DNA from: Alligator mississippiensis
Lineage: Eukaryota; Chordata; Crocodylia; Alligatoridae
DNA: 64,000 nt
Direction of reading: 5' to 3'
NCBI RefSeq assembly: GCF_030867095.1
Contig: NC_081835.1
Span: 47,599,892-47,663,891, forward strand
Part shown: positions 50,935-62,200 of the stretch, in pieces
How positions within the stretch are numbered: position 1 is the stretch's first letter
How the letters are laid out: every line of letters begins with the position of its first letter
Notes under the pieces: model-generated
What the model was told of the DNA's origin: nothing
Databases searched by the model: none
The model's input: only the letters and a program-made list of their open reading frames with translations
Made by a program: the position numbers and the translations under genes

Positions 50935-51130
50935 GGTGTAGCCTTGATGATCCAGGAATAATGTGAGAGGTAAAGATTTTTGCGGGTTATACCTTTTATT
51001 GGACCAACTGCATGGTTGAGAGGAAATCAGACAAGCTTTTGAATGCAAAGCATTCTTCTTTGGATTACCTATTCAGGTTTAACTTTATCCCAGCTATGCA
51101 TTTGGTTCAGTAAAAGGTATCCCCCACAGA
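50935..51130 (+). repeat. Dispersed repeat with tattggaccaac core
   Basis: The run tgtagccttgatgatccagg, ccttttattggaccaactgc and cagacaagcttttgaatgc is a pattern I recall as widely repeated in turtle and crocodilian genomes. Its class is uncertain. Confidence 0.5.
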
Positions 51131-51239
51131 AATCCTTGCGTATTTTATATGAACTATTCATGGCAGCAGGGACTAGAAAACCAGTTGTCCCCTTTCTCAG
51201 AGAAGTCAAGCCACCAAGTTATAGGTCTAGCATTATGCT

Positions 51240-51565
51240 TAATCTTTCCCTTTCCTGGGCCAATGAATATTTATTAACTCCCTGTAAAGCGGAGAAGCTT
51301 CAGCAGAAGGGGATGAGAGAGCACCAAACTAAGGGAAACCACAGGTAAGGGGTCGGGGCACTCATAAGAAACACATATTCAAATCCCCTCAGGCAGGGGA
51401 CGCATTTAGATCCAGACATCAAGGTCCCTGGGATTTGAACCTAGACAGTTGGCACCGCTGGGCAGAAACCTAGTGTCCTGTCCAGCTTGCTTGTACTGGA
51501 CCTGATGATCTAGCGAGGTCCTTTCCAGCCCTAATGTATAATGTCTATGAAATCAGACGCCAGCC
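51240..51565 (+). mobile_element. SINE-like remains ending in a CR1 tail
   Basis: It has ggccaatgaatattta (also at 56642), then B-box-like tattcaaatcccctc, and at 51490-51560 gatgatctagcgaggtc, tttccagccctaatgt and a closing atgtctatgaaatc, the CR1-type 3' terminus. tRNA-derived SINEs with CR1 tails are known in turtles. This could be one, or two adjacent insertions. Confidence 0.5.
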
Positions 51566-51929
51566 TCGGCTCAGGCTGGACCCCCTCATAAGGTCTCCAA
51601 AGGGTGGGGGACAAGTGACCTAGGGGATGAATGAGAGCCATAAGTCCCTGATTGAAAGAGTATAAAAATCTCCGGCTTCCTGCAGGGTCTTGTCCCAGAA
51701 ATAGCACTGCTGTCTTGGACTTTCCTGCTCTGTCTCTGATTAATCTTGTTCCTGTCTTGAACCTCCTGGCCTCAACTGTCTTGCTCTGACCATGGCCATG
51801 GCCCTCTCTTGACCCTGATCACAATATCCTGGAACCTGGACTGACATCTGGCTTTGACCTCAGCCACTTCCACTATGTTAAACCCCTGACTCTGATCTTG
51901 GGTGAATCACTAGGCTTATGCCTATGCCT

Positions 51930-51995
51930 GCCTTATACCAGGTCTCCCACAGCCTGGCAAGTGCTCTAACCACAGGCTGGGGTACAAGGAGGAGG
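51930..51995 (-). mobile_element. tRNA-like SINE fragment, antisense
   Basis: The sequence ggtctcccacagcctgg then agtgctctaaccacagg is the reverse complement of a tRNA-like head (cctgtggttagagcact ... gtgggagacc). Confidence 0.55.
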
Positions 51996-52199
51996 CTGCT
52001 GTCTCCCCAGCAGACTTTTCTAAAAAAGGGTTGCAGCAGGTGTCAAACCTCAGGAGAGGATTCTGAGTTGTGAATCCCAGTTGAAGATAGAGGCTACTCT
52101 GTAGCCCAGGGCAAGTCTCTAAATATTTGTGTTTGTGGGAGGGACAGCTGCCATTCTTGATTCACCTCTAAATAGGTGCCTGGGGCTGGTGCCCTTACT

Positions 52200-52670
52200 C
52201 ATTGTTACAGTAGTGCTGGAACATACCACCTGGATCATCAAGTCTACTCTCCTGTGATTGCAGGCATCCACACAGCAGACACATGTCCAAAGGGGTCCAC
52301 AAGAACATCCACTTCAGCCCCAACTTCAGACCCCCCTAGCAAACCTAGGAACCTTAGTCCAAAAAGAAAGAAAAAGCCCTACAAGAATCCCAATCCCTAT
52401 ATTTGTCAGGAAGAGGGTAAGAGAGAGGGCATTACCAATGCATCAAACTCTTGCAGGTGAAGAGCATTAGTTAGGTAAAATATTCCCAACTGATTCTAGG
52501 AACTGAACAATGCACTGAAATGACAGAGGACGGCAAAAGAAGCCTTACCATTCTTTGTCAGCCTCAGTGGGGTGATGGGGAAATTCCTTCCTAAAAGTTA
52601 GGCATTGCAGTGTCTAAGTCAATGCTACCAGTGTCCAAAGCCCAGCACATGTGGACCACTTTCTGATGGG
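52200..52670 (-). mobile_element. CR1/L3 LINE 3' UTR, antisense
   Basis: ctggatcatcaagtctac at the left and ggtgatggggaaattcc then ttcctaaaagttag further on resemble the reversed 3' region of CR1/L3 elements. It carries an exon-like frame (52264-52416) judged part of the repeat. Confidence 0.5.
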
Positions 52671-52674
52671 AAAA

Positions 52675-54430
52675 TACATGTCAACGGATGTCCATGTGTG
52701 CAACTGAATGGAGAGGGCTTAACTAAACAGGAGGAACTAAAGACATTGTCAGGCGTAATTAAAGCAGAAATGATACAGACCTAACAGTGGGTTTGTAGGC
52801 AAGAGAGAAAGGAATTTGAATTCCGTAATGCGTCCTGGGCATGCCATGAAGAAGGTTACCCACCCAGCCACCATTCATCACTGGCTTGAGACCATTCCAA
52901 CAGAAAAATCACCACTCCGTTCTTCTAAACCTACTTATCACCAGCATCCTTGGGCTCTGCTGAGGAGGGTGTAAGCATGTAGGATTATTAGGCCTTTTTC
53001 TGGTACCACCTCAGATCCCAAATTTCTGGTCTAATCTCTGTAATAGCTTTAACAACTGCTTGACTCCAAACCAACTACCTACATTCCTGGACGATATCCA
53101 GCAGACCTTCAAGCCAATGAAAAACATCTCTTCAAATCTGAGTGGCACCTATTAGGATATCCATCCAGGGGCTCACGACAGAGTAAAGTTCAACTGTGGG
53201 GGAGAGAACTCTCTTGGGAGTCAATTCCAAATAGGGAGATAAATTGCCCCAAGAAATAAGGGTCATCACAGACCATCATCCACCACACCAAGTGCCAGAT
53301 GCACTCCACCAACCTGCCTTCACTAACAGAAGCACAGACCAATTTTCTGAACAACAGCAATAAAAAAGGCCACCAGAATACTGCCTTGTGCCCGCTTGGG
53401 GTAAGAGCAAACCACACAAGGCAGATGTTTATCATGTTTAATTCAAAAACAAAAGATGCTCAGATACTGAGGCAAGATGGATGAGATAAGAACCTGGAGA
53501 GAACAAAAGAGAACAGAATAGGAACTCTGTAAATACCACATGGCCAGTAAAATACAAGAGCAGCAAACTATGGGGGATAGCTTTGTAGAGCTATGCAGTC
53601 CCTAGACCCCCTGCAAGGCCTCAGAGAGCTAGGGCTTAGCACACGTGGAAGTGTGACAACAAACCCAACACACACCCAGAGCCTGCACTACATGGTTCGG
53701 ACAACAGCAACTCCAAAACCTTCCAGCCTTCTAGGGAAATGTGACAGCCACACCAGATGACTTTCATTCTTCCTCTTGAGTGAGGAGATCACCCCTTTTA
53801 GGAAATTAAGTCACGTCTTCATCTGATTGTTGCCTGTTTACACATTGATTTATGTTGCCAAAAACCAGCTTGACTTCCTCTCAGCACAGCAAGCAGGGTG
53901 GCTAATAGTTGTGTAGAAGTTTCTGTTTACATTGCCCCCTGGCATGGAAGGACAATCATGGATGCCTCACTGCCTACCTGCTCATTCAGTACAGTGTCCC
54001 TACCTCTACTTGTTTTTAGACAAAATTCCTGTTGTCCTGCATGCACCATGGCCCCAGGCACCCCTCCATCCTCCCCCACAAGCCATCTTTCCTCCCCCAC
54101 TCTGTTTCCAATACTCTCTTCAACCCTCTGTCCTCTCCCTCATTCCTGGGGCTGTGTGTGTCCCTCTTCCCCATGCCCAGAGCAAAGTGCCCCCCTTCTT
54201 CCTCTTCCCCCATCATGCAAGGAATTCATTTCCCCCTGCCACCATCCAATGCTGGGGTTTTCATTCTCTCCCCACCATGGCAGATGCCACTATGTGTAGC
54301 TAGGCAATCTTCTTTTTTTTTTTTTTGGTGAGTGGTTTATTGGTTGTAGCCCACCTGAAATTGCAAAAAGTTTTGGCTGAAAATAAGTTTTCATGCTAGG
54401 TTCACACAACTTGAGGAAGAAGTTTGGCTT
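52675..54430. other. gene-free stretch
   Basis: No gene is recognised. There is a T-run at 54309-54325. Confidence 0.35.
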
Positions 54431-54434
54431 TTAC

Positions 54435-54560
54435 TCTATACCCCAATGGTTAGAGCACCAACCCGAGATGGAAACCCCAGTCAAATCCTGCCTCTGCCTC
54501 AGGGGATGTCAACCTATATTGCCCACTTCCTAGTACAGTATCCTAAGGCCCAAGCTCTTG
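54435..54560 (+). mobile_element. tRNA-like SINE
   Basis: The A-box-like atggttagagcaccaac and B-box-like agtcaaatcctgcctc are about 30 bp apart, followed by the usual short unique body. It is diverged. Confidence 0.6.
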
Positions 54561-54564
54561 GGTA

Positions 54565-56500
54565 TTTGTCAACACAGGGGCTGTAGCTACGTGTCCCATT
54601 TCCGAACAGTACTCAAACCACCAGCCTATGGAGTCCTACGGAGCCCCTGATTCTGTGATTATTCATGTATTCCATGAAAAGTGGAAGACCATCAAGGAAG
54701 ATAGAGCAAGCCCTTCTTTAACATACCCTGGAACATTGTAGTAAGGACATGTGCATGAGAGCCATGGGCTCAGATCCCATCAGGCGGTAGAAGGAACTGA
54801 GCATGGATCTTCCCCATCCTGGACTACTGAACCCACTGGGCTATGGAATAACAAAGGGCACCTCTTCTTCCTGTTTTGTGAAGGCTGCTCAGAGCAAGTC
54901 CTTCATCTCCACTTTTTTGGCCCCCATAGTTCAAAGGCATCCAAAGAGTCAGTTTGAATATCATGGGAAAATCACCCTGAACATCTCTTATGCCATTTCC
55001 TTCCTTATAATCAGCTCTCTTTCAAAGTGTAATATGTGGCCTCTGGCAGGCCAGAGATCCCAGTGAAAGAGGAAGGACAGCCACATGATTTCTTGAGAGG
55101 AAACAAGCCCACACTGCAACATCTAGCAGCATGCAGCCCCAAGAGTGGTACCATCTAGGCTAGGCAGAGCAGGGGAGTTCTTAGCATAGGGAAGGGGAGG
55201 CTCACAGGAGCAAGTGTGGACAGGAATCCAGTAGGTCTGGGTTGCAGCAGGGGGTGGTGCAGATTAATGGCAGACCCAAATAGGACCAGAGATCCCAGCA
55301 CTATAGGCCGCTGACAGTACTCCATCACACTTTGTGTTTGAAAGCCCTGGTCAAACAGCTAATTCAAACATCTGAGAGACAGGTGAGCCTTATCTCCATG
55401 CTACAGAGGGGAAACTGAGGTACAGAGCAGAGATGTCACTTGCCTAAGGACACCTAGGAAGTCACTTGCTGAACTCAGAAGCCACTAGCTAAGCCTACTG
55501 CTGCTGCTCCTTCTCAGAGACAGTGACAGTGCAGATGCCGAGCACAGGGCCAAGTCACCCCATTCTTGGAATTGAGGCGCTGGATGCTGGAGACATATAT
55601 GCAGTCCTGGCCTGGCCAACTCCCTCCAATACCAAAAGCCCACCTTGTTTCAAACAGGTGGGATTTTCCTAAATCAGGCAAAGAATGGAGTTTGTATCAC
55701 TTCCAGTTCCTGCTGTTGAAGACACCGGAGTGTGGCCTGTGGCTTCCTCCCCATCTGGAAGCAGCATAGCCATGTTTATACAGCACTAAGCCCAGGCTAG
55801 TTAGCCCTGCCTCTCAGCAGAGCTAGTAAGTGTAGCTCTATCCTTGCAGATGGGGCACAGTGCCACTTGAATGCGGTGGTAGGCAGCATCGTGTTGTCTC
55901 CTCTCAGCGGAGGTAGCAGGATGGCACGTGGCACTAATACAAGGCCATTTTTTTAAATTCAGGACAAAAGTCCCAGTTCAAGGAGTTCTCAGGGACATGG
56001 ACACACAGGCCCAGTATCTAGGATGGTCAGTCCCAGAGAACAACACTCAGCACAAGGTCAACTCTAGGTACTCAGTGGAATCCACAGCCCTGAATGAAGC
56101 ACCTGGGCTCCCTGCACACACTGCATGGAGGTAGCTAGGTCCCCTCAGAACAGATCCACAGCAGCCAGCGCCTTGATCAGGGGGGCATATAAGCTGGTCT
56201 GCAGGAAATGCCAAGGAAATGGGTAGGGCTGAAACCTCCCCTTACCTCACCCAGGGAGATGGGTACCTAACTCTGAGCTGGAGGTGTGGTGTGAGGGAGA
56301 GACATGTTCAGCCGTAGTGTGGGTTTAATCTGGCCTCTCTGTAGGGGCTGTCTGACCTTTATTATTATCTTCTCTAGTATTGCCCCCTAGTCCTCTCTAG
56401 TGGGTGTGGAGGACTGGGACTCTCATCACTCCACAAACAGAAGGGCTTGTGTCCATTCATTCTGGATTCCCATGCATGACGCCTCTACTGGAATTAGGCA
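54565..56500. other. gene-free stretch
   Basis: No gene is seen. An L2-type trace (acagaggggaaactgagg then tacagagcagagatgtcac) lies at about 55395-55480. Confidence 0.4.
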
Positions 56501-56504
56501 CCTA

Positions 56505-56690
56505 AACCAAGTCAGGTCTTTCTAACAAGCCAAGAGGAACTCCCCCTCCCATCCCCAGATTTAAACCCAGGTATCTCACGTCTGAGGAAGCCTCCAGATC
56601 CATCAGACTGCAGAGTCAGCCATCGGCTTGCTCTCTCTCTCTTGGCCAATGAATATTTCAGGGCTGAGGCACACTGCTGTTCAACACTGC
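56505..56690 (-). mobile_element. tRNA-like SINE, antisense
   Basis: gatttaaacccaggtatctc (reverse B-box), ccatcggcttgctctctc and the closing ttggccaatgaatatttc match, in reverse, the SINE family of 51.2 and 54.4 kb. Confidence 0.6.
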
Positions 56691-57542
56691 CAGGACTGAA
56701 GCTGCCCTGAGCAGGCCTACTGGCATGAATGTAGGCATTTTGTAGGCATTTTGCTGGCAGAAAATACAGAGTTAGTTGGCAGCTGAGAGAGGGCAAAGAA
56801 TCTCAGTTGCACCTAGCTAGGCTCGAATCTCTGGGGAAGGATGCTGAAGCTGGATATTGGTCATGATGAAAGGCAGAGTTCAGATGGTGAGAATGAGGAA
56901 AAGTCCTGTAAAAACTGCTCAAATGTGGATCAAATGTCACGGGCACCATCTTAGCTGACATAGCTGGACTAAATTAGCAACTGCTGCGGATAAGACTCTG
57001 CATCTCTACATCTTGGGCTGAAGACCGGGCTCTGCCAGTCCAGACCCACTTCCCTATGGGTCAGACAGATGAGGACATACAGCACATTGACCCAGATTAC
57101 TTGGCCACTAGAACAAGGGCCATAACCTGGTGTGCAGGAAGGGCTGGGCTGCCAGGAATCTGACTGGAATGTCTGTTTGGAAGAACAGGTTTATATTTAG
57201 CCAGTGCTATGCTCCCCAGGGCAGAAATAGCAACAAGCAGCTAGGCAGGGTTCAGAAAGCAGCAAGCAAAGACTCAGGATGGAAACATCCCTGGGGCAGC
57301 TGACAGCACAAAATGAGTGCAAGGAGACCAACCTGCTTGGGCTCCTTTCTGCCAGGTATGGCCCCCCTGTCCAAGAAGTGTTAAGCTGTGAGTGGGCCTT
57401 GGGCAAAGTCTAAAAGGGAGTCCCTCTCTCCACCATTGCACACTCTCTCCTGGAATTGGAGTGCTTCACAAAAGGGCACTCTGGGATCTTCTCGTGAGTT
57501 TGCCTTCTAATCTTTCCCAAGGCCCATCAAGCCACCAGGAGC

Positions 57543-57797
57543 CTAACTGAACCCATCCTGCGTGTCCTGCATGGCTCCCACAGGCTTCATGGCAGAAGCA
57601 TTGCCAAAGTGGGGAGTTCTTTGTATCACACTCATTGCAGACATCTGTCTGCTGGGGGCTTCATCTACAGACACTGCATTCTCTGGTTCTGAATCCTCTA
57701 TGGAGTCTGGCTCTTTCTCTTTCTGGTTTCTGTCTGGTGGTGAGCTATGAGTAGTCCTAGCTGGGCTTGGCTGTGGCAGGCTCAAAGCAGGGCTCAC
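57543..57797 (-). other. Weak candidate terminal exon, unrecognised
   Basis: The minus-strand frame ends with a stop at 57543 and reads DRNQKEKEPDSIEDSEPENA ... RTPHFGNASAMKPVGAMQD, an acidic then polar sequence that looks more protein-like than most frames here. A possible acceptor (ctcaccaccag) lies upstream on that strand. No family was recognised and no AATAAA found downstream. Confidence 0.2.
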
Positions 57798-57799
57798 AG

Positions 57800-58700
57800 T
57801 TCCTTAGGCAGCCATGACACCTGCTCCTCCAGCTTTTCAGGTGTTGGCCAGCAAAGCAGTGTCTCTAATGAATGTTTTGGTTTGCTGACTGCACCAAAGA
57901 CCTGAAAAGACTTGTTTCTTAAACTTTCAGTGACCAAAAAGTAAAAAAAAAAAAAAAATCCGGTTGAGCAAAATACTTTGATTTCAAGCATTTTTAAATG
58001 GAAAGTGATTTCAAAACAATAAGCCAAAAAAATAAATAATTAAATTGCTGTGTTTGAAAAATGGGCACTTCCAGATCCACGATGCCAACATACTTGCCTG
58101 GCAGAGCTCCTGGGGTCCAACCAGACACCCCCCCACTACATCTTACTCACCCCTCTTGGCCAGGACAACACGTGCTGCTATCTCCCATCTCTGTGCCTGG
58201 GCCTTGGACAATGGCAGCTGTCAGTGCTTGAAGCTGTTTGTCAGGCCCTGAATCTTCATTCAAATCTGCCTTAGACTGCTTCTCCTGTTGCTTGCAGTCA
58301 GGGTTGAGGTGCCCTCCCCAAATAAAGTTGTACTGTGGCCAGTTGCAGATTCATCTGCATTTTCAGATACAAAACAGCATTTGGGACTTCAGGTTGAGAG
58401 CAAAAATAAGTAATGTGAGGTGAAACGTTGCAGGGATGCTGGAATTATCCCCCAAACAGGCATTACAAGTCTGGGAAATTCAGTTATGGCTGCACTTAAA
58501 AGGAACCTCGGCATGCTTAGAGCTTGAAATGCACCATTAAGGCACCCACACAGTCTTATCTCTGCTGTACTGTGACACCAGGCAATCGCTATATGGGTAT
58601 TGCTGTCTAAATAATCCAGAGTTAAGGTACCCAGTACTGTTTTGGGTCTTTCCAGAACAAGGAGCATCTAAACATAAACATCTGAACGGCAGAACATAGA
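57800..58700. other. gene-free stretch
   Basis: No gene is seen. There is a 16-bp A-run at 57943-57958. Confidence 0.35.
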
Positions 58701-58701
58701 G

Positions 58702-59226
58702 CAGGGGCAGGCAAAGTCCAGCTGGATCAGGCCCATGGCAGACTCCATTCCCAGCAGCCCCTGCCCATGTCGCTGCGCCCATGGAGACCCCAGCAGCTGT
58801 GGTGCTCTGACAGCACGGGGCCAGGGTTTCCATGGAGACCAGCCCTAGCAGTGCTGGCAGGGTGCATGGCGGGATGGGGAGCTGCTCCAGGGCGGGGATC
58901 TTGCGGCGGTGACAGCATGGTCTGGAACCGGGGCAAAGCTGTGATCCGCTGCCTGCACACTCTGGGCAGGGGTGTGCAGGCAGTGGATCACAGCTCGACC
59001 TCGGCTCCAAACCACATTGTCACCAAGATCCCAGCCCAGGCCACAGAGAAGCTGTGCACCCTGCCAGAGCTGCTGGGCCCAGTCTCCGTGGAAACCCTGT
59101 CATGGCACCACTGTGCTGTCATGGCATCACTGCTGGGTTTGGATGGAAACTGGCCCACAGCATGGCAGGGGCTGCTGGGGAATGGAGTCCAGCTGCCATC
59201 TGGATCCACCATTTTTACCACCCCTG
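58702..59226. mobile_element. 525-bp fold-back hAT element with 8-bp TSD
   Basis: The ends are CAGGGGCAGGC and, on the other strand, CAGGGGTGGTA. The flanks acatagag (58694-58701) and acaaagag (59227-59234) match 7 of 8. The whole element is a palindrome: 22-bp inner arms at 58939-58960 and 58972-58993 differ at one base around an 11-bp loop, and the axis (58966) equals the element midpoint. It has no transposase. Frames through it are arm translations. Confidence 0.88.
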
Positions 59227-59234
59227 ACAAAGAG

Positions 59235-62200
59235 AAGTACAGTCGGGATTGTCAGCCATCCCTATTCCCTTCCCCCATCATCACCCTGTCCCTCACCCAG
59301 CGCTGGCATTGGCCCAATAGAGCTGCATTAGGCATACAGAAAGTGATGAACATTTGCATATTTTAGAGGTTGCATATTTTGTGGGAGACAGATCTCAAAA
59401 GCCTTTTGGTCAAATGATCCCAAATCTACTCCAGGCCCTGCTGCAGCCTACTAATTTTCAAGACAATGTGGAATTTAGAGCACTTTAACATTTAAAATCA
59501 GGGCAGTTGGGGAGGGCCCTTCCTCAGGATCTCTGTGATGAAACACTGCTAATTTTAAACCACTAAGTTCATCCCAATGTGGCACATTAATTTCTAGGCC
59601 GATCTGGGTCTTTCTGTGAATTTTAGAGCACTCTGAAATTCTATATTTACTGAGAATTTGTGCAGCTGTTTATCCTTCCCCTGAGGGAGCTCCCAAATAC
59701 ATACTAGTTTTTGTAGCTCAGATCAGTACGTGTGCTACCTTCTGGAGCAAGAGTAAAGATCTAATAATGTTTTAATTATCAGGTCTGAAAGCCCAATCCC
59801 GGTACCATGCTGTAGATGAACCATGGGGTTCTCCGGTGCTGGGAGTCTGATGTATATATTGCCTAGGATGTTATCCCTTGCCACGGACAAAGAAAAATAA
59901 TAATATCCAAGTACATTTTTAAGCGATGTCATGGGGTTGGGGTGGAATGGGTTGACAGATGCAAGGTTGCAAGTTTGAGGCCATAGCAGAAGCGTTCACA
60001 GCGTGGCCCTGTCTGATTCAACAAATCTGCCAATTCTGTTAAATACCTTGTCACAGGACACGAAAAAGGAAGGAATAACATCATTTTGGGAATGCTTTAT
60101 CTCAGCAACCTCTTGACTGAATTGGTACCACAAACTTTCCATCAGCCCCTTGAAGGGCATAGCAATTTTCAGGACAACCTCCATGCAGTCATGGCTTGCA
60201 GAAGGCTTTGAAAAACTGAGATTTCAAATAGAAAACTTGACTCAGCATTACTATAGAAATCACTACTCTTCCTCCAGAACAACTCAGGCTTCTCAGAGCT
60301 TGTGGTCACACAGTAAATTCAGCTGATTTTTAAAGACAGTTTGGATTCTTTCTTTCTTTTTCCCCCCTGTGGCATCACATCACAGAGCAGAGTCATTGTG
60401 TTGATCTTGTACATCCCCATAGCAACCAAGATGGCCAATGCCTCTCTTATTGTTCCCAGTGTGAGTGAAACCTAGCTGACCTCAGGAATGAGGACAGTAA
60501 CTCTGTATTGTCAAGCCGTAGAGGGGTCACTATGGGGAACAGAGAAACTGAAATGGTGACCATCATTGCTAAGGGCAGCCTGTGCCGTTAGTCCCTTTGA
60601 GAACAACAGGAGATGGTCATTTTGAAAAAGTTTCTACATAGAAAAGTGTTATTCTCCAGTTTCTAATGAAGAAAGAACTTCCAATTATGCAGAATAACAT
60701 GGAAATGCTTTCCAATTGTCTTTCAAAGAACCTCCTGTTGTCCCAGATCTTATTCAGCATTCACCTTAGGCCAGTTATGTGTGAACAGACAAAACCAGAA
60801 TGGAGAGCAACAGGGAACAAAAAACGGGCTGGCCTGGGGTACAGCATTTCTGAAAGGGCCTGCTTCCTAATTACTTTTAACTCAGAGTCAAACTATTATG
60901 TTTAAACATGTGTTGTGGCCACAGGGTGTTGCAGAGTTGTGGGGGACATGCTACACCCCTCACATGTATTAACAACGGTGAATCCCTGCCTCAAGTGCAA
61001 AACTCAGCCCAGTCGTACCCATGGAGCTGTGACGAGTGCCTCCAACATGGCTTCTTAGTTTGGCTGTGTCTTTGTCCCGGTTCCAAGCAAGGCCCACACA
61101 CTACTGGAGAGATGAAATGTCAGAATCTGGAAGGACTGTTCCTCAGTGACACCAAATGAACCATGCACCCAGCCTTCTCCCCAGGCTCTGCTGCTCTCAG
61201 CTTCCTGCCCCTGGGATCAGACCGTGTCAGAGCTCCCTAGCATGCTGTGAGCCCCTGAGTGCCCCAGTGAGTGCTAATAACTAGCTGCAGGGCTCTGACA
61301 CCTGTAGCAGGATGAGGTGCTGTCATTGTGGGGCAGGAAGCCACAGTTCCTTGAGTCTGGAGTCCCATGACTCTAAGTATAGCTGAGGCAGACACTGCAG
61401 GGTCACCCAATGCCACAACAAGGCAGAGGGTGACCCTGCTGCCAAAGGTCCTGTCCTTTGATTGCCAGCTTTGCAAAAGGTGGTGTCATACCAGCGATTC
61501 CTTTAATCAGAGGCTCTTTTCCAGAGAGTCCCTCTTTTCCAGAGAGAAAGCCAGCGGGCCAGATTTGCTCATTACTCATGCCAATGTCATTCTGGAAAAG
61601 CTCCCCTGCAGGTAACAGTGTCCCAGCTGGATTTCACTGGTTCAGGGCCTGGATCCCTGGCGTGTTCTTTAAACTATTTGACCTGTGTCATAATTGTAAT
61701 GAAAAATGCATTGTTCTCCAAAGAGAACCTGCTAGACCTGGCTTGAAAGGACTGTCTTTGAGCCAAGGCCACAAACTGCTCATGGTGATGGAAGAGGTCC
61801 AGTTCCAGGATATGGCCAGTAGAAGTGCTATCTCCTGCTATGTGCCTATCCCATAATGGCACCTGGTTTGCAGATGGCCTGGTGACTGTGGGTGCTTCTC
61901 AAGCCTTTACCCTCCGCCTGTTATACTTCACCACCACCTGTTTCTCAGAGTTGTGGTCAGCTCTGCTTCTGGAAGTCCCCCACTACAAACCCAGTGGAGA
62001 TAGGAGTTCTGTAATACTTGGGGAGCTTTTATTGTTTTCTTAACATCTCCAAATCAAAGGCCCCTTTGCATTAAGTGTGCCAGAACAGAGGCAATCTGAG
62101 CTGTAAGTGCCCTAGGTGGCACCTTCGCACAGTCAGAGCCAGCTCAGAGACCCTCAGCAGGACCAGCACCTCAGTGCAGTGACAGAAGCATGGGTGTGTT

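Noticed and set aside
52264-52416. Frame with good AG and GTAAGA borders, lysine-rich translation
   Set aside because: The flanking sequence reads as an antisense CR1/L3 3' UTR that continues through it, so the splice-like ends are probably coincidental.
58537-59366. Long frames on both strands around 58.5-59.4 kb
   Set aside because: They translate the arms of the fold-back hAT element, so the strands mirror each other.
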